Below, in pieces: positions 43,262 to 51,741 of a stretch of DNA of 64,000 nucleotides (positions within the stretch are counted from its first letter, which is position 1; each line of letters starts with the position of its first letter). The notes beneath the pieces were generated by a model. The model ran no database searches, was not told where the DNA came from, and saw only the letters and a program-made list of their open reading frames with translations. Both the position numbers and the translations under genes were made by a program. Origin of the DNA: Pseudomonas brassicacearum subsp. brassicacearum (GTDB lineage Bacteria; Pseudomonadota; Gammaproteobacteria; Pseudomonadales; Pseudomonadaceae); the NCBI RefSeq assembly GCF_008801605.1, contig NZ_VZPJ01000020.1:45962-109961 (forward strand), written 5' to 3'.

Positions 43262-43879
43262 TTACAGTACGTCCAACAGCTCGACGTCAAACACCAGCAC
43301 GCTGTGCGGTGGAATGCTGCCAACGCCTTGAGCGCCGTAAGCCAGTTCGCTCGGCACGTACAGACGCCATTTGCTGCCGGCGTTCATCAGTTGCAGGGCT
43401 TCGGTCCAGCCTGGGATCACGCCGCCTACCGGGAATTCGGCTGGCTGGCCACGATCGTAGGAGCTGTCGAACACAGTGCCGTCGATCAGGGTGCCGTGGT
43501 AATGGGTACGCACCTGGTCTTCACGGGTCGGCTTGGCGCCTTCACCCTGGGTCAGCACTTCGAATTGCAGGCCGGAAGCCAGGGTGGTGATGCCTTCACG
43601 CTTGGCGTTTTCGGCCAGGAACGCACGGCCTTCGCCAGCGGCGGCTTCAGCCTTGGCAGCGGCTTCGGCTTGCATGATTTCACGGATGACCTTGAAGCTG
43701 GCGGACATCTCGTCCTGGCCCACGCGGCTTGGCTTGCCGGCGAACGCGTCGGTCAGGCCGGCCAGGATCGCATCCAGGCTCACACCCGGTGGCGGGTTGT
43801 CGCGCAGTTGGTCGCCCAACTGACGGCCAATGCCGTAGCTGACGCGGGTTTCGTCGGTGGACAGGTTAACTTCGGACAT
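43262..43879 (-). CDS. fklB: FKBP-type peptidyl-prolyl isomerase FklB
   Basis: A 205-residue protein. An N-terminal helical dimerisation domain (STDETRVSYGIGRQLGDQLRD, residues 5-90) is followed by the FKBP catalytic domain (THYHGTLIDGTVFDSSYDRG, AEFPVGGVIPGWTEAL, ELAYGAQGVGSIPPHSVLVF). No signal peptide is present, so it is the cytoplasmic FklB type and not Mip/FkpA. The start at 43879 follows GGAGCAGC. Confidence 0.93.
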   Translation of the reverse strand: MSEVNLSTDETRVSYGIGRQLGDQLRDNPPPGVSLDAILAGLTDAFAGKPSRVGQDEMSASFKVIREIMQAEAAAKAEAAAGEGRAFLAENAKREGITTLASGLQFEVLTQGEGAKPTREDQVRTHYHGTLIDGTVFDSSYDRGQPAEFPVGGVIPGWTEALQLMNAGSKWRLYVPSELAYGAQGVGSIPPHSVLVFDVELLDVL

Positions 43880-44030
43880 GATGCTGCTCCGCTGTGCGGA
43901 CGGCTCGAGAGTTGCCGTGCGTGACACAGCGCCTCCCGGAGCGCCCGGAACCAAAAGGGCGAGCAGACTAGCACAGATGCCACCGCGGGTGACGAGCCCC
44001 CTGCGTCAAAGCAGGCCGCCAGAAACGACA

Positions 44031-44062
44031 ACGCCCGCCTGCAATTCTACAGGCGGGCGTTG
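44031..44062. terminator. Strong hairpin between UPF0114 and fklB genes
   Basis: AACGCCCGCCTG and CAGGCGGGCGTT form a 12-base-pair stem with an eight-base loop, but no T run follows on either side. It may stop transcription of the UPF0114 gene or stabilise its 3' end. Confidence 0.55.
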
Positions 44063-44083
44063 CGCCAGCGCGGTGAGCGGACC

Positions 44084-44572
44084 TCAGTGCTTGGTCAGTT
44101 TGTCCAGGTAGCCCATGGCAAATGCCGAGACCACGAAAGTCATGTGGATGATCACGTACCACATCAGGTGCTCGGGATCGACGTTCTTGGCGTCCATGAA
44201 AATGCGCAGCAGGTGGATGGAGGAAATGGCCACGATCGAGGCGGCGACTTTCATCTTCAGCGACGAAGAGTCCATGGTGCCCAGCCAGTTGAGCTTTTCC
44301 TTGTCGTCGCCGATATCCAGTTGCGAGACGAAGTTCTCGTAGCCGGAAATCATCACCATCACCAGCAGGCCGCCCACCAGCGCCATGTCGATCAACGACA
44401 GCAGCACCAGGATCAGGTCGGACTCGGCCATGGAAAACACGTTGGGAATGACGTGAAAGACTTCCTGGAAGAACTTCAGCGCCAAGGCCAACAGGCCCAG
44501 GGACAACCCGAAGTAGATCGGCGCCAGCAGCCAACGGGAGGCGTACATTGCGTTTTCGATAAAGCGTTCCAT
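44084..44572 (-). CDS. UPF0114 / YqhA family inner-membrane protein
   Basis: A 162-residue membrane protein with three to four helices, starting MERFIENAMYASRWLLAPIYFG. The segments SLIDMALVGGLLVMVMISGYENFV and WYVIIHMTFVVSAFAMGYLDKL are typical of the UPF0114 (TIGR00645) family, whose function is unknown. It is a single gene on the minus strand. Confidence 0.92.
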   Translation of the reverse strand: MERFIENAMYASRWLLAPIYFGLSLGLLALALKFFQEVFHVIPNVFSMAESDLILVLLSLIDMALVGGLLVMVMISGYENFVSQLDIGDDKEKLNWLGTMDSSSLKMKVAASIVAISSIHLLRIFMDAKNVDPEHLMWYVIIHMTFVVSAFAMGYLDKLTKH

Positions 44573-44705
44573 TGAATCTCACACCAGGGCTGAAAAAATC
44601 GCGGCGAGTATATCAGCCACGACCGGCCCCACAAATGCCGGGCCCCTCCCTGGTCCCTGCTCTTGTGTCAAAATTTTACTGCCGGTGCCCGTGCGGTGAT
44701 GGCCT

Positions 44706-45047
44706 TCAATGCAGCGGACGAAACTCGAAGCCGCCGACATTGCGACAACGGCCTCCATTGATTTCACGCAGTTGAGCTTGCATGTGCAGGGACCAGATCT
44801 GCGGGTCGTCGGCCAGCTCATAGCCGTGCAGTGTCAGGCTTTGCACAATGGTATCGAGGATGGATTCGGCGGCAGTCGGGCCGGGGAATGGCCCTTGGGC
44901 CTTGATGGCAGAAGGTTGTTCACCGGCCATTCCGGCGGCGAAGAGCAAGGTCCACATACCGGTATCTCCCGCCAGGGGGCGGATGGCGCATTCGATACGG
45001 GTGACAAGGCCCAGGCATTGACGAGTGAGGCAAAGGTTGCGCGACAT
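44706..45047 (-). CDS. Conserved hypothetical protein
   Basis: A 113-residue soluble protein with four cysteines (NLCLTRQCLG, RIECAIR, GGRCRNVGG). GAGGGG precedes the ATG at 45047. There is no membrane segment or signal peptide. It occupies the place of PA4575 in P. aeruginosa, also unknown. I cannot assign a domain. The 368 bases downstream of its start, up to the Lon-like gene, hold REP sequences and nothing else I can name. Confidence 0.65.
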   Translation of the reverse strand: MSRNLCLTRQCLGLVTRIECAIRPLAGDTGMWTLLFAAGMAGEQPSAIKAQGPFPGPTAAESILDTIVQSLTLHGYELADDPQIWSLHMQAQLREINGGRCRNVGGFEFRPLH

Positions 45048-45265
45048 GGCGGCGCCCCTCGGTAGATCCGGTATTCAGCCCCGGGAGGAGGCTGTTTCGA
45101 TCCGATGATGACTCTCGTTATCCTTGAGCTGAGGATAGAAGAAAAGTTCCGGTCGCAAGGACTTTCGAGACCAGAATACGCCGAGCGGTCACAGTGTGAA
45201 TATTGACGCCAAAGTGGTGGCACTTTTTAGCAATAATCCCCAAAACATTGATGGTGACAGCAAGC

Positions 45266-45390
45266 CTGTGGGAGCAAAGCTTGCTCGCGATGAGATTGTC
45301 GCATGCAACATTTCTGTTGACTGGACAAACGCTATCGCGAGCAAGCTTTGCTCCCACAGGCTGTTCTCCCACAAGCTAGCTCCCACAGGG
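45266..45390. repeat. REP doublet plus a decayed third copy
   Basis: REP cores at about 45266-45292 (+) and 45330-45360 (-), followed by a degenerate half (TCCCACAAGCTAGCTCCCAC) at about 45366-45388. Confidence 0.8.
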
Positions 45391-45415
45391 GGGGCTAGCT
45401 GCGGTCAGGAAAACA

Positions 45416-47854
45416 TCAAGCCGGCTTGGCCTCCGCCAATGCCTGCTGCGCCAGTTCCTTTTCCGCTTCCTTGATATCGTCTTCGCTGATCATCTCCGCA
45501 ATCACCCGCAGCCGTTCCACCACGCGGGCGTTGACGCTGCCCTCCGGGAACTCGCCGTTTTCATCCGGCTCGCCAGCAGGCTCGCCCACCAACAGGCTCA
45601 GGGCTTCGTCGGCCTGGCGCACCGCGTAGACGTGGAACTGCCCGGCGCGCACGGCGGCCAGCACTTTCTCGTCGAGCATCAGGGTCGCGACGTTGGCCTG
45701 GGGAATGATCGCCCCTTGCTCACCGGTCAGCCCGCGGGCTTCGCAGAGGCGGAAGAAGCCTTCGATCTTCTCGTTGACCCCGCCCACCGCCTGCACTTCG
45801 CCGAACTGGTTGATCGAGCCGGTGATGGCGAAGCACTGCTTGAGCGGCGTCTTCGACAGGGCCGAGATCAGCGTACACGCCTCGCCCAGGGACGCGCTGT
45901 CGCCGTCCACGTAACCGTAGGACTGCTCCAGGGCGATGCTGGCCGAGATCGCCAGCGGGAATTCCTGGGCATAACGACTGCCCAGGTAACCGGTGAGGAT
46001 CATCACGCCCTTGGAGTGGATTGGCTGGCCGAGGTTGACCTCCCGCTCGATGTCGACGATACCGCTGCCGCCCGGGTACACCGTGGCAGAAATCCGCGCT
46101 GGCACACCAAACGCAGAGTCGCCGACCTCGAGTACCGTCAGCCCGTTGCATTTGCCCACGGCCGCGCCAGCAGTGTCGATCAGGATGATCCCCGCCAGCA
46201 TGTCGTCGAGGATTCGCGCCGAGACACGCCCGGTGCGGGTGGCCTTGGCCTTGAGGGCGCGTTCGATATGACCGGCGTCGGTCATCTCGTCACCGGCCAG
46301 TTGGCGAATGAAATCCGCCTCGCTGACCAGTTGGAACAGATCACCGATACGCGCCGACAAGCGCCCCTGGTGTTCGGCCAGACGCGCACTGTAGGTCGCC
46401 AGGCGCGCCACCGCGTCGGCGGTCAGCGGCGCCATGCCCTCTTCCGAAGTACGGGTCTTGAGCAACTGGGCGAACTGCTCCAGGCTTTCGTCGCCCATCG
46501 GGATGTCTTCGTCGAAATCCACCAGCACGCGAAACATTTCCTGGAAGTCCGGATCCAGGTCCTGCAAGGCGTAGTAAAGCTGGCGGGCGCCGATGATCAC
46601 GACCTTGACCTGCAGCGGAATGTGCTGCGGCGTCAGGGTCACCGTGGCCAGCCGGCCCAGCTCACCCAACGGCGATTCCATTTTCAGCTTGCGCGATTGC
46701 AGGGCACGCTTGAGCGCATCCCACACGAACGGCTCACCGAGCATTTTTTCCGCTTCGAGAATCAGGAAACCGCCATTGGCCCGGTGCAAGGCACCCGGAC
46801 GCAACTGCCGGTACGTGGTGTAGAGCGCGCCCTGGTCGGTGCTGTATTCGATGCGACCAAACAGGTTGTCGTAGGTCGGGTGCGGCTCGAACACCACCGG
46901 CGCGCCGCCACTGAATGGATGCCCGACCACCAGGCTCGGGGCGTACTGTTCCTCCAGCAGTTTACGGGCGATGGCGTCGGTCTTGCTGTCGTCCACCAAT
47001 TGCTCGACCACGGTCTTGAGCAGATAGACCTGCATGGCCTGCAGGTAGCCGCAGACCGCAGCGTTCTCTGCGTATTTCTCCGACAGCGGTGCCAGCAATG
47101 GTTGCAGAGCCAGGGTGATGGTTTCTTCGTTGAGGTGGCGCAACTGGTTGCTGGACTCGCGCTTCCATTGCGGCAGGCTGGCGAGCTCTTCGTTCAAGCG
47201 CTCTTCCAGGCCCGAGATGTCCTCGTGGAAACGCTCGCGCTCGGCTTCCGGCAACTGGGCGAATTCCGCTTCATCCAGGGCCTTGCCTTCGCTCATCGGC
47301 GTGAAGGCAATGTTGCTGCTGTCACGGTACAGCGCGACATCCTTCTCCAGCGCCAGGCGCTCGATCACGTCCAAGGCGCGGTCATAGCGCTGGTTGAAGG
47401 CGCGGTCGATCGCGCTTTTCTTCTGCTGGTAGGACGGGTGCTCGAACACCGCCGGAAAAGTCGCCAGCAGGTTGTCGATCAGGCCGTTGATGTCGGCGAT
47501 GAAAGCACCGGCCGTGCCTGACGGCAGTTCCAGGGCACGGGGTTCGCGGGGCTCATCGAAATTGTTGACATAGACCCAGTCCGCCGGGGTCTGCAGGCGC
47601 TTGCCTTCGGCCTTGAGGTAGCGTTTGACGAACGAAAACCGGCCAGTGCCGGGCTCGCCCATGACGAATACGTTGTAACCGGGGCGCGGCATGGCCACGC
47701 CGAACTGCAAGGCTTCGACCGCACGTTCCTGGCCAAGCACACCGCGGAAGGGCTCCAGATCATTGGTGGTAGAGAAGCTGAACTGTTCAGCGGAAAACGG
47801 ACGGGTCAGCGCTTCGGGCGCTAGACGCAAGCTGGCAGCAACAGGATCAGGCAT
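45416..47854 (-). CDS. LonB-like ATP-dependent protease (AAA_32 / Lon_C)
   Basis: An 812-residue protein of the family of P. aeruginosa PA4576. The ATPase part has GEPGTGRFS at 66-74, where Arg replaces the usual Walker A Lys, and a long helical insertion (about 140-310). The C-terminal Lon protease domain has Ser653 in GDSASLGEA and Lys696 in GGVNEKIEGF, 43 residues apart as in E. coli Lon (679/722). It lacks the Lon N-terminal substrate domain. It is predicted cytoplasmic or membrane-associated; substrates are unknown. It stands alone and is divergent from the DUF3015 gene. Confidence 0.9.
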   Translation of the reverse strand: MPDPVAASLRLAPEALTRPFSAEQFSFSTTNDLEPFRGVLGQERAVEALQFGVAMPRPGYNVFVMGEPGTGRFSFVKRYLKAEGKRLQTPADWVYVNNFDEPREPRALELPSGTAGAFIADINGLIDNLLATFPAVFEHPSYQQKKSAIDRAFNQRYDRALDVIERLALEKDVALYRDSSNIAFTPMSEGKALDEAEFAQLPEAERERFHEDISGLEERLNEELASLPQWKRESSNQLRHLNEETITLALQPLLAPLSEKYAENAAVCGYLQAMQVYLLKTVVEQLVDDSKTDAIARKLLEEQYAPSLVVGHPFSGGAPVVFEPHPTYDNLFGRIEYSTDQGALYTTYRQLRPGALHRANGGFLILEAEKMLGEPFVWDALKRALQSRKLKMESPLGELGRLATVTLTPQHIPLQVKVVIIGARQLYYALQDLDPDFQEMFRVLVDFDEDIPMGDESLEQFAQLLKTRTSEEGMAPLTADAVARLATYSARLAEHQGRLSARIGDLFQLVSEADFIRQLAGDEMTDAGHIERALKAKATRTGRVSARILDDMLAGIILIDTAGAAVGKCNGLTVLEVGDSAFGVPARISATVYPGGSGIVDIEREVNLGQPIHSKGVMILTGYLGSRYAQEFPLAISASIALEQSYGYVDGDSASLGEACTLISALSKTPLKQCFAITGSINQFGEVQAVGGVNEKIEGFFRLCEARGLTGEQGAIIPQANVATLMLDEKVLAAVRAGQFHVYAVRQADEALSLLVGEPAGEPDENGEFPEGSVNARVVERLRVIAEMISEDDIKEAEKELAQQALAEAKPA

Positions 47855-48128
47855 CGGGCTTCCTTACATCAGGCGGGGCAGATAGCGGCATTCTGGCGCT
47901 GCCTGTACCTGACTGGCAAGGAGCGCCTCAGACCAAAGCATAGTCAATGGGAAAACCCCAGGCGGGGCCCCGTAAACAGGCGATCCCCAGTAATGTTTTT
48001 GCAAAATGTCACGGAACCCTCGGATCGTGCCTAAACTCCAAATTGCGCGGCTGGAACAATAACCGGCCCACTGGCAGCTGTAGGGGCCAGACCCTGTCCA
48101 TTGGTATGCACATAAAGAGAACATAGCT

Positions 48129-48617
48129 ATGAAACGGATTCTTCTCGGTACTCTCTTCACCGCTGTATCCATCAACGCCATGGCTCAGGCGCCGGGCGGC
48201 CCGGATTGCGGCTGGGGCAACATGCTGTTCGAAGGTCAGCGTGGCACTCCGGCACACTTCCTGGCATCCACCACCAACGGCACTTCCGGTAACGCGACCT
48301 TCGGCATGACCTCCGGCACCAACGGGTGCTCGACCAATGCTGCACTGACCTACGGTGGCAAGTCCTGGCTGGCCATGAATGGCATGATGAACGAGCTGTC
48401 CGAAGACATGGCCAAGGGTCAGGGCGAAGCGCTGACCACCTATGCCGTGGTACTGGGCGTAGCGCCGGAAGACCGCGCACATTTCTCTGCCGTCACCCAC
48501 GAGCACTTCCAGCAGATCTTCAGCAAGGCTGACGTAACCGCCGAAGACGTGCATACCAACACCCTGGCCGTGCTGAAAAGCGATCCTCGCCTGGCCAAGT
48601 ACGCCACTCAAGCTTAA
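48129..48617 (+). CDS. DUF3015 family secreted protein
   Basis: A 162-residue protein with signal peptide MKRILLGTLFTAVSINAMAQ. The mature part starts APGGPDCGWGNMLFEGQRG and includes the DUF3015 core TNGCSTNAALTYGG. Two cysteines could form a disulfide. It is periplasmic or outer-membrane associated; the function is unknown. It precedes the Lnb-type gene on the same strand but is separated from it by a terminator. Confidence 0.88.
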   Translation: MKRILLGTLFTAVSINAMAQAPGGPDCGWGNMLFEGQRGTPAHFLASTTNGTSGNATFGMTSGTNGCSTNAALTYGGKSWLAMNGMMNELSEDMAKGQGEALTTYAVVLGVAPEDRAHFSAVTHEHFQQIFSKADVTAEDVHTNTLAVLKSDPRLAKYATQA

Positions 48618-48628
48618 GCTCGACACCA

Positions 48629-48660
48629 CTCGCTCCTCTCGGGGAGCGGGTTTTCTTTTT
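48629..48660 (+). terminator. Terminator after the DUF3015 gene
   Basis: CGCTCC and GGAGCG form a stem with a TCTCGG loop, followed by GGGTTTTCTTTTT. Confidence 0.85.
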
Positions 48661-48705
48661 GGGGCCCCTTCGGTCTTTATTTTTCGCCTTTCCAAGTAGC
48701 CGACT

Positions 48706-50559
48706 ATGCTCAAACGCCTTGCCTGGCTGGCGCTCTGTGTGTGCGCCCCGCTGTCCGCCGCGCCTCATGTCGACCCTCAACGTTTGCAGCAACTGGCCAA
48801 TGACCGCTTCTGGATTTCCCTGGGCCACTACGAAACCGCCAAGCTCGGCGGTTGGCGCAGCTATATCAGCGACAAGAAATTCTTCCTCGCGCCCGATGGC
48901 AACGAACATCCCGAGCGTGAACTGAGCGCCACGCTAAAAGCCCTGTACGGCCCGGCCAGCGCCGGCCAGCAGCATGCCCAGTGCGTGTACCCGGCGCGCA
49001 CGCGCTGGCTCAAGGCCCAGCTCAACCTGACGGATCTGCCGGCCGTCGACTGCGGCGACTTCAACCAATGGTTCAAGGACGTCTCGCCCCACAGCGCGGT
49101 GATGATCTTCCCCGCCGCGTACCTGAACAGTCCCTCCTCGATGTTCGGCCACACCCTGCTGCGCATCGACCAGGCCGATGTGCAAAGCGACAAGACCGCC
49201 CTGCTCAGCTATGCGATCAATTTCGGCGCCTACATCGAAGGCTCGGACAACAGCATCCTCTATGCCTGGAAGGGCCTGATGGGCGGTTATCCCGGCCTGT
49301 TCGCCCTGGTGCCGTACCAGGAAAAACTCTCCGAGTACCGTAGCCTGGAGAACCGCGACCTGTGGGAATATCGCCTGAACCTGAGCCAGGCGGAAACCGA
49401 GCGCATGGTCGAGCACGTCTGGGAACTCAAGCAGATTCAGTTCGACTATTTTTTCTTCGACGAAAACTGCTCCTATCGCCTGCTCGAATTGCTGCAAGTG
49501 GCTCGCCCCAGCCTGCGCCTGACCGAACAATTCCCGCTGACCGCGATTCCCACCGACACCGTCAAGGCAGTGAAAGAATCCGGCCTGGTGGAAAGCATCC
49601 AGTATCGACCGTCCCGTGAACGGGAACTGCTCAGCCGCGCCGAACCGCTCAGCGATGATGAACAGCAATGGGTACTGAAAGTCAGCGCCGACCAGCAGCA
49701 ACTGCAAGCCCCCGGCTTCAAGGCGCTGCCGCGCGAACGCCAGGCGCTGATCATCGATGCGGCCTATCGCCTGGAGCGCTATCGCGCCAACGGCCAGGAG
49801 CGTGATCCGCAGCGCTCCCAGCGCAGTTTCGAACTGTTGCGGGCAATCAACCAGAACCCCGCGCCGGAACTCGATATCCCGCAACCGGGCCTGCCCGAGG
49901 ACGGCCACCAATCACGCACCTGGCAGGCCGGCCTCGGCACCCGGGGCGACCGGGCGTTCGGCGAGTATGGCTTGCGCATGGCCTATCACGATCTGAACGA
50001 CAACGCCGAGAGCTTCCCCTTGGGCGCACAGATCGAAATCCTGCAATTGAAACTGCGCCAGTACGAAGGCAATGACTGGCAGGTGCAACAACTGGACCTG
50101 GCGACCATTCGCTCCCTGACCCCACGCAACGAGCTGCTGCAACCGCTGTCCTGGCAGGTCACCGGCGGCCTGGAGCGGGTGCCAGGCAAACACGACGATG
50201 AAACCCTGGTCAGCCACGTCAACGGCGGCGCCGGTGGCACCTGGGCGCTGGGCGAAGAGGTGCTGGGCTTTGCCCTGGGCACGGTACGGGTCGAGCACAA
50301 CAACGATTTCGCCCAATTCATCGCCCCGGCCGCCGGTTTCAACAGCGGTGTGCTGTGGAAAAACCCGCTGGGCAACCTGAGCCTGGAAGCCAAGGGTGAT
50401 TATTTCGTCAACGGCGAAGTGCGCCGCAGCCTGAGCTTGAATCAACAATGGGAATTGTCCCGCAACCTCGGCCTGCGCCTGAGTGCCCAGCGGGAATTCA
50501 GCCAATTGGCCTCGCCGGAGAACGAAGTGATGCTCGAGGTGAAGTGGTACCACTACTGA
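48706..50559 (+). CDS. Lnb/DUF4105 periplasmic hydrolase domain joined to a C-terminal beta-barrel-like domain
   Basis: A 617-residue protein with signal peptide MLKRLAWLALCVCAPLSAA. Residues 120-270 form the DUF4105 (Lnb N-terminal periplasmic) domain, with His149 in MFGHTLLRID and Cys255 in DENCSYRLL. This His-then-Cys order suggests a circularly permuted papain-like (NlpC/LRAT-type) site. From about 400 to the end the sequence alternates polar and hydrophobic residues in strands (SWQVTGGLERV, LGFALGTVRVEHNN, LSLEAKGDYFVNG) and ends in aromatic WYHY, as in outer-membrane barrels. Lipid or peptide-linkage hydrolysis is an inference. Confidence 0.8.
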   Translation: MLKRLAWLALCVCAPLSAAPHVDPQRLQQLANDRFWISLGHYETAKLGGWRSYISDKKFFLAPDGNEHPERELSATLKALYGPASAGQQHAQCVYPARTRWLKAQLNLTDLPAVDCGDFNQWFKDVSPHSAVMIFPAAYLNSPSSMFGHTLLRIDQADVQSDKTALLSYAINFGAYIEGSDNSILYAWKGLMGGYPGLFALVPYQEKLSEYRSLENRDLWEYRLNLSQAETERMVEHVWELKQIQFDYFFFDENCSYRLLELLQVARPSLRLTEQFPLTAIPTDTVKAVKESGLVESIQYRPSRERELLSRAEPLSDDEQQWVLKVSADQQQLQAPGFKALPRERQALIIDAAYRLERYRANGQERDPQRSQRSFELLRAINQNPAPELDIPQPGLPEDGHQSRTWQAGLGTRGDRAFGEYGLRMAYHDLNDNAESFPLGAQIEILQLKLRQYEGNDWQVQQLDLATIRSLTPRNELLQPLSWQVTGGLERVPGKHDDETLVSHVNGGAGGTWALGEEVLGFALGTVRVEHNNDFAQFIAPAAGFNSGVLWKNPLGNLSLEAKGDYFVNGEVRRSLSLNQQWELSRNLGLRLSAQREFSQLASPENEVMLEVKWYHY

Positions 50560-50663
50560 CCATGGCCTAGGCAACGAACGGATTAATCACCACGCTTTCA
50601 CGCCTTACTGACGAATCCACTCCTAGACTTATTGTATGAGCGGGATTCGGCAGGAAAGCAGAA

Positions 50664-51020
50664 ATGAAGCGTGCGACAGTGGTCCTGAGTGTGTTGATGT
50701 TGCTCGGTGGCTGTGAAACCACCCACGAAGACCTGATCGCCCGGGGTTATCCACCAGCGTTCGCCGACGGCTACGACGACGGTTGCAGCAGCGGCCGGCA
50801 AGCCGCCGGGGTGATCACCGGCCAATTCAGAAAAGATGTGCCGCGTTACCTCAAGGATCCGCGTTATGCCGAGGGCTGGAGCGATGGCTTCCGCCAGTGC
50901 CAGGCCATGCGCGAGAACGAAGAGCGCAATGCCTATCGCGAGCGCCATTGGGACGAACGTGAACGGGCCTGGCAGCTACAGAAAGACCAGGACGCCGCCC
51001 GGGCTTATCGCTCGCAATAA
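50664..51020 (+). CDS. Small lipoprotein of unknown function
   Basis: A 118-residue lipoprotein. The signal peptide MKRATVVLSVLMLLGGC ends in a lipobox (LLGGC) with Cys17 lipidated. The mature part is charged, with ARGYPPAFADGYDDGCSSG and DPRYAEGWSDGFRQCQAM, two similar DGxxxxC/Q segments, and a highly charged helical C terminus. The residue after Cys is Glu, which favours outer-membrane localisation. GGAAAG precedes the ATG. It follows the Lnb-type gene after 104 bases. Confidence 0.75.
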   Translation: MKRATVVLSVLMLLGGCETTHEDLIARGYPPAFADGYDDGCSSGRQAAGVITGQFRKDVPRYLKDPRYAEGWSDGFRQCQAMRENEERNAYRERHWDERERAWQLQKDQDAARAYRSQ

Positions 51021-51094
51021 GTCGCGTACAGACATCCGTCGAAACCAAAACCCTGCAACCATGGCCCAAACTCCAATGCAGAGGAGCAAATGCC

Positions 51095-51586
51095 ATGAGC
51101 CGCGCCTTCGTCAACGAAGATAACGCCGCTGCCCAGGCCGACCAGCCGGTCGAGCGCCAGGTCAGCGCGCAACCCAACTACGTCACGCCCACAGGACTTG
51201 CCCAGCTACAGGCCCGGGTCGCCGAGTTGCAGGCGCTACACGCCCAGCAGGCGAGCCGTGGGGAGCTGGCGGACAAGCAGCGGATCGCCGACCTTGAGCG
51301 GGATCTGCGCTATTTCACGCAGCGCCTGCAAAGCGCCCAGGTCGTTGCGCCGACTTCATCCGATCAAGTGCGGATCGGCCACTGGGTGACCTTTGTCGAT
51401 GAACAGGACCACGAGCAGCGAGTGCAATTGGTCGGGGAAGACCAGGCCGATGCGGCCAGTGGGCTGATCAACTGGGGCTCGCCGCTGGGAAGGGCGTTGC
51501 TGGGGGCAAAGGTTGGCGATGAGGTGACATGGGAACGACCATTGGGGAATCTCGCTATAGAGGTCGTTGCGATCGATCTCCAGTGA
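51095..51586 (+). CDS. GreA/GreB family elongation factor
   Basis: A 163-residue protein built like GreB/Rnk. A helical N-terminal region (YVTPTGLAQLQARVAELQALH, then ADLERDLRYFTQRLQSAQVV) should form the coiled coil, and the C-terminal FKBP-like domain holds GLINWGSPLGRALLGAKVGDEV. Such factors insert the coiled coil into the RNA polymerase secondary channel; the acidic tip of true GreA/GreB is reduced here (ASRGELADKQRIADLERD), so RNA-cleavage stimulation is uncertain. GAGGAG precedes the ATG. Confidence 0.85.
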   Translation: MSRAFVNEDNAAAQADQPVERQVSAQPNYVTPTGLAQLQARVAELQALHAQQASRGELADKQRIADLERDLRYFTQRLQSAQVVAPTSSDQVRIGHWVTFVDEQDHEQRVQLVGEDQADAASGLINWGSPLGRALLGAKVGDEVTWERPLGNLAIEVVAIDLQ

Positions 51587-51693
51587 TACTGCCAGTCTGT
51601 TTAAACATGCCTGAAGCCTCTAACAAGACCCGAGATTACCCGGTGCTCGGGTAGCCCCATCAATTAAGCCTCCCACAATGGATTTGCATCCAT

Positions 51694-51725
51694 AAAAAAA
51701 CGGAGCCTTCGAAGGCTCCGTTTTT
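51694..51725. terminator. Bidirectional terminator between the Gre-like gene and ettA
   Basis: A perfect palindrome ACGGAGCCTTCGAAGGCTCC followed by GT is flanked by seven A and five T, serving both converging genes. Confidence 0.93.
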
Positions 51726-51741
51726 CATGCAACCGACCGAA

